Source: Saprospiraceae bacterium
GTDB taxonomy: Bacteria; Bacteroidota; Bacteroidia; Bacteroidales; JAIPBB01
DNA: 7,719 nucleotides
Assembly (NCBI GenBank): GCA_021739805.1
Contig: JAIPBB010000266.1
Span: 1 to 7,719, forward strand
Direction: 5' to 3'
Under the pieces are notes generated by a model. That model had not been told where the DNA came from, searched no databases, and was given only the letters and a program-made list of their open reading frames with translations. Shown piece by piece: positions 5,892 through 7,719 of the stretch (position 1 is its first letter; the number at the start of each line of letters is the position of its first letter). A program made the translations under genes and the position numbers.

Positions 5892-6187
5892 AGTCTTTTG
5901 ATTATCTTTTTGAAAAAATCCCTGACTGGTTTTTCTTTGTTTTTCCAATCCTGTTCTGTTAATTGAATAAATTGCAATCCATATTTTTTAGCCATGTTCT
6001 GGCTTATTCCATAGGCAGTATAGAATCCCAGGAAAAGCTGAACGGTGTAAATTCGATTAAGATTAAGAGGCAATTTCCCCTCCTTGTTATCTGTAATTTT
6101 TACGGAGTTCCCGCTAAACCACCGATAAAATCCAATTCCTTGTTCATTAAAAACTTTAAAGCCGTATTTATCTCGTGTTTTCATCAT
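5882..6187 (-). CDS. Hypothetical phage protein
   Basis: A 101-residue basic protein. Its start (two ATGs in a row, 6182-6187) lies within the end of the DnaA-like gene, overlapping by 20 nt, and its own end overlaps the next gene by 10 nt, so translation is probably coupled on both sides. The middle holds a fairly hydrophobic stretch, IYTVQLFLGFYTAYGI (about 46-61), too polar on its flanks to call a membrane segment. The C-terminus is a basic helix (RDFFKKIIKRLWQ). Function unknown. Confidence 0.65.
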   Translation of the reverse strand: MMKTRDKYGFKVFNEQGIGFYRWFSGNSVKITDNKEGKLPLNLNRIYTVQLFLGFYTAYGISQNMAKKYGLQFIQLTEQDWKNKEKPVRDFFKKIIKRLWQ

Positions 6188-6704
6188 TAGTAATTACATA
6201 ATCAATATGAAGCTTTCTTGCAGTATCATTATTTTTTTCATAAGCTGCCTTAAAGACTGGTCTGTATTTTTCCCTGTAATCAGGATCCGTATCAAGAAAA
6301 TTATTAACAGATTTTATGGCGTTCATAACAGTGACGTGATCTTTGTCGTAGAATAATTTTCCAGCTTCAGCTAAGGTTAGTTTATGAGTTGTATGAAGCA
6401 AAGAAAGATGAATTTGTCGCGGTATAAGAAATTCGTCCTCCCTATTCTTTTTTTGTTTTAGCATTGCATCTTTTGTTACTCCGGAAACTCTGCATATTAA
6501 CTGGAAAAGGGGTTCAAATTCGGCATAACCAAAAGTCTCATAAATCTTATTAATAATTTTTTCTGCCCTGTTTTTGCAGGTTTCAACAGTTTTGAACATT
6601 TCATCAGACTTGCCGTTAGATGAAAATTGTTCTTTTATTTTTATTATATCTAATGCCAGATCAACAAGATCACTTTGAAGAATATCAATTTTTTGTAAAT
6701 CCAT
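6168..6704 (-). CDS. Standalone DnaA domain IV-like DNA-binding protein
   Basis: A 178-residue protein. Residues about 65-140 match the C-terminal DNA-binding domain (domain IV) of the bacterial replication initiator DnaA: a first helix with ICRVSGVTKDAML, then PRQIHLSLLHTTHKLTLAEAG, and the DnaA signature-like KDHVTVMNAIKSV (121-133), equivalent to the GRDHxTV motif that reads DnaA boxes. The AAA+ ATPase domain is missing; the N-terminal 60 residues are predicted helix/coiled-coil. Likely roles are binding of DnaA-box-like sites in the phage origin, or interference with host DnaA. No perfect DnaA box was found by eye in the window. The small genes downstream overlap its end. Confidence 0.78.
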   Translation of the reverse strand: MDLQKIDILQSDLVDLALDIIKIKEQFSSNGKSDEMFKTVETCKNRAEKIINKIYETFGYAEFEPLFQLICRVSGVTKDAMLKQKKNREDEFLIPRQIHLSLLHTTHKLTLAEAGKLFYDKDHVTVMNAIKSVNNFLDTDPDYREKYRPVFKAAYEKNNDTARKLHIDYVITNDENTR

Positions 6705-6718
6705 GATTTCTTTCTCTT

Positions 6719-7159
6719 TTATTGATTATAACTTCCTGATACTCCCCGGGAATAATTCAGTTCTTCCTTATATTTTGAAAGTACAGAACGGCACCAGTCT
6801 AAAAGATGGGTGCAGGTTCTATTTTCGCGTTCAATCATATCAACCAGCCACGTTTCATAAGTACAGGCAGATCGGATAAATTCTTTTTGAGCAGAAGCAG
6901 AAAGATATGTTCCCTTCATTTGCTCTATCAAAGAGACAAGGATATCCGATTTTAGCTTCTCGTTAAGATGATATTTAGCATCGGCCTGCATTGTACCCGT
7001 CCTGGCTAAATAAACAGCTATCTGATTGCCTATTTCGACAATATCATCTCCGCTTAGTGAAACATCATCAGAGGTCTTTTCTAAGGCTTTATTTAGAAAA
7101 ACACCAATAGCAAGGGCTTCTTGTTCGAGCTGGGGCTTGGGAGTTATGAATGAGTACAT
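6719..7159 (-). CDS. Conserved phage protein of unknown function
   Basis: A 146-residue mostly helical protein placed between the alpha-CTD gene (6 nt upstream) and the DnaA-IV gene (14 nt downstream). AKYHLNEKLKSDIL (61-74) and LSASAQKEFI plus RENRTCTHLLDWCRSVLSKYKEE form a pattern I recall from many hypothetical proteins of phage recombination/replication modules. The two Cys near the C-terminus (CTHLLDWC) could be structural. No enzymatic motif or membrane segment is seen. A role in recombination or replication is inferred from context only. Confidence 0.7.
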   Translation of the reverse strand: MYSFITPKPQLEQEALAIGVFLNKALEKTSDDVSLSGDDIVEIGNQIAVYLARTGTMQADAKYHLNEKLKSDILVSLIEQMKGTYLSASAQKEFIRSACTYETWLVDMIERENRTCTHLLDWCRSVLSKYKEELNYSRGVSGSYNQ

Positions 7160-7165
7160 TGTGTC

Positions 7166-7594
7166 TTAAGATTTTTTCTTATTCAGGCTTATTTCTTCAT
7201 CAGTATAATATTCTTTTAAATCCATCTCAAAACTGAGACCCATATAATCCAGCATTTCATCTACTTCCGTTAATGATTTTTTTCCAAAATTTCTAAATCT
7301 AAGCAGCGCCAGTCGTTTATAAGAAACTAAATCTCGTAATGTATGTATATCATTTTCTTCAAGACAGTGTAACGCCCTGACAGAAAAATACAAACCATTG
7401 GCACACACATCATTCAGTTTAGTCTTTAATAATTCACGCATATGAAGCGCTTCATCATTAAACACTTTATTAGTCTCATAAGAGTTTGGAATTGCAGATA
7501 ATTCTTTTTTAAGCGCTTCCAAAAATCTTTCTATAATCCTGTCAGCAACAACTCTTCCAATTTGCAATAAATCTTCATTTGATATTTTTTCCAT
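7166..7594 (-). CDS. Standalone RNA polymerase alpha-CTD-like protein
   Basis: A 142-residue protein whose C-terminal half (about 67-130) is a clear homologue of the RNA polymerase alpha subunit C-terminal domain, closest in feel to Bacteroidota RpoA: LYFSVRALHCLEENDIHTL, LLRFRNFGKKSLTEVDEML, MGLSFEMDLKEY. By alignment with E. coli alpha, Arg265, Cys269, Gly296, Lys298, Ser299 and Glu302 are kept (Arg73, Cys77, Gly104, Lys106, Ser107, Glu110), while Asn268 is replaced by His76. The alpha N-terminal assembly domain is absent; residues 1-60 are an unrelated helical region. The protein could bind UP-element-like DNA or transcription factors and redirect or block host transcription. It starts 2 nt after the upstream stop. 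Confidence 0.82.
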   Translation of the reverse strand: MEKISNEDLLQIGRVVADRIIERFLEALKKELSAIPNSYETNKVFNDEALHMRELLKTKLNDVCANGLYFSVRALHCLEENDIHTLRDLVSYKRLALLRFRNFGKKSLTEVDEMLDYMGLSFEMDLKEYYTDEEISLNKKKS

Positions 7595-7596
7595 GA

Positions 7597-7719
7597 TTAA
7601 AATCCCTCTTTATTTAAACTTATTTCAAGTCCTTTGTCAGCAATATAGACGGGCCGGCCCGTTACGGATTCAATTTCTTTTTTAAATAGCTTAGCATCGC
7701 TATTTTTGTCAGATAAATG
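7597..7719 (-). CDS. C-terminal end of a possible MBL-fold hydrolase/exonuclease (partial)
   Basis: Forty codons in frame to a TAA at 7597-7599; the start is beyond the window. The visible piece opens with HLSDKNSDAKLF, followed by a helix and VYIADKGLEISL. A His-Leu-Ser start followed by Asn and then a helix is typical of the last metal-ligand segment of metallo-beta-lactamase-fold proteins such as those found next to phage recombinases. The match is short, so the call is tentative. It stops 2 nt before the alpha-CTD gene and is the most upstream gene seen in this operon. Confidence 0.4.
   Translation of the reverse strand, partial: HLSDKNSDAKLFKKEIESVTGRPVYIADKGLEISLNKEGF
7649..7662. repeat. 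GC-only-core 14-bp palindrome inside coding region
   Basis: ACGGGCCGGCCCGT is a perfect palindrome in otherwise AT-rich DNA. It encodes Thr-Gly-Arg-Pro-Val in the partial gene, so it may simply be coding, but its base composition is unlike its surroundings. It contains the GGCCGGCC octamer. Confidence 0.5.

Noticed and set aside
5963..6190. Rightward open frame of 75 codons
   Set aside because: It is antisense to a leftward gene that is coupled by overlaps on both sides; no independent support.
6573..6583. TTTGCAGGTTT also found at the paralogue junction (279-289)
   Set aside because: It is an 11-bp match without the other arm of the inverted repeat and lies inside the DnaA-like gene, so it is most likely chance rather than a second recombination site.

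Overview
This window looks like part of a phage or prophage genome from a Bacteroidota (Bacteroidales-like) host. The DNA is AT-rich. Many genes have A-rich leaders in place of strong Shine-Dalgarno sites, and the RNA polymerase alpha-CTD homologue at the right end resembles Bacteroidota RpoA (NFGKKSLTE motif). No rRNA, tRNA, CRISPR array, insertion sequence or integrase was seen.

Left end (1-1260): two pieces of related virion-type genes lie head to head. One reads leftwards from about 289 and runs off the window. The other reads rightwards and ends at 1260. They are clear paralogues (FDKxNNEL / VFSFxSG blocks at the same spacing), yet both lack their N-terminal part where they meet. A short inverted repeat, TGCAAAG-8 bp-CTTTGCA, lies exactly at the meeting point. 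This suggests an inversion breakpoint, a shuffled cassette locus or an assembly chimera. A hairpin plus T-rich tract follows the rightward gene.

Rest of the window (1435-7719): one long, tightly packed operon of 15 genes is transcribed leftwards. In transcription order it holds: the tail of a gene that may be an MBL-fold hydrolase/exonuclease; a standalone RNA polymerase alpha-CTD protein; a conserved phage protein of unknown role; a standalone DnaA domain-IV-like DNA-binding protein; two small unknowns; a radical SAM protein of the DUF5131 (Gp37/Gp68) type; a NinG/Rap-like zinc protein; a winged-helix replication initiator; a second probable replication protein that overlaps the initiator by 134 nt; a small unknown; a PD-(D/E)xK MmcB-like nuclease; and three small unknowns. 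Start/stop overlaps (ATGA, TAATG) and gaps of a few bases point to co-transcription and translational coupling. The promoter is probably beyond the right edge.

Taken together this is an early replication/recombination module converging on a late structural region. The most interesting points are the decapitated head-to-head paralogues and the two detached host-type DNA-binding domains (alpha-CTD and DnaA-IV). These look like phage copies of the targeting parts of host transcription and replication machines without their catalytic cores.
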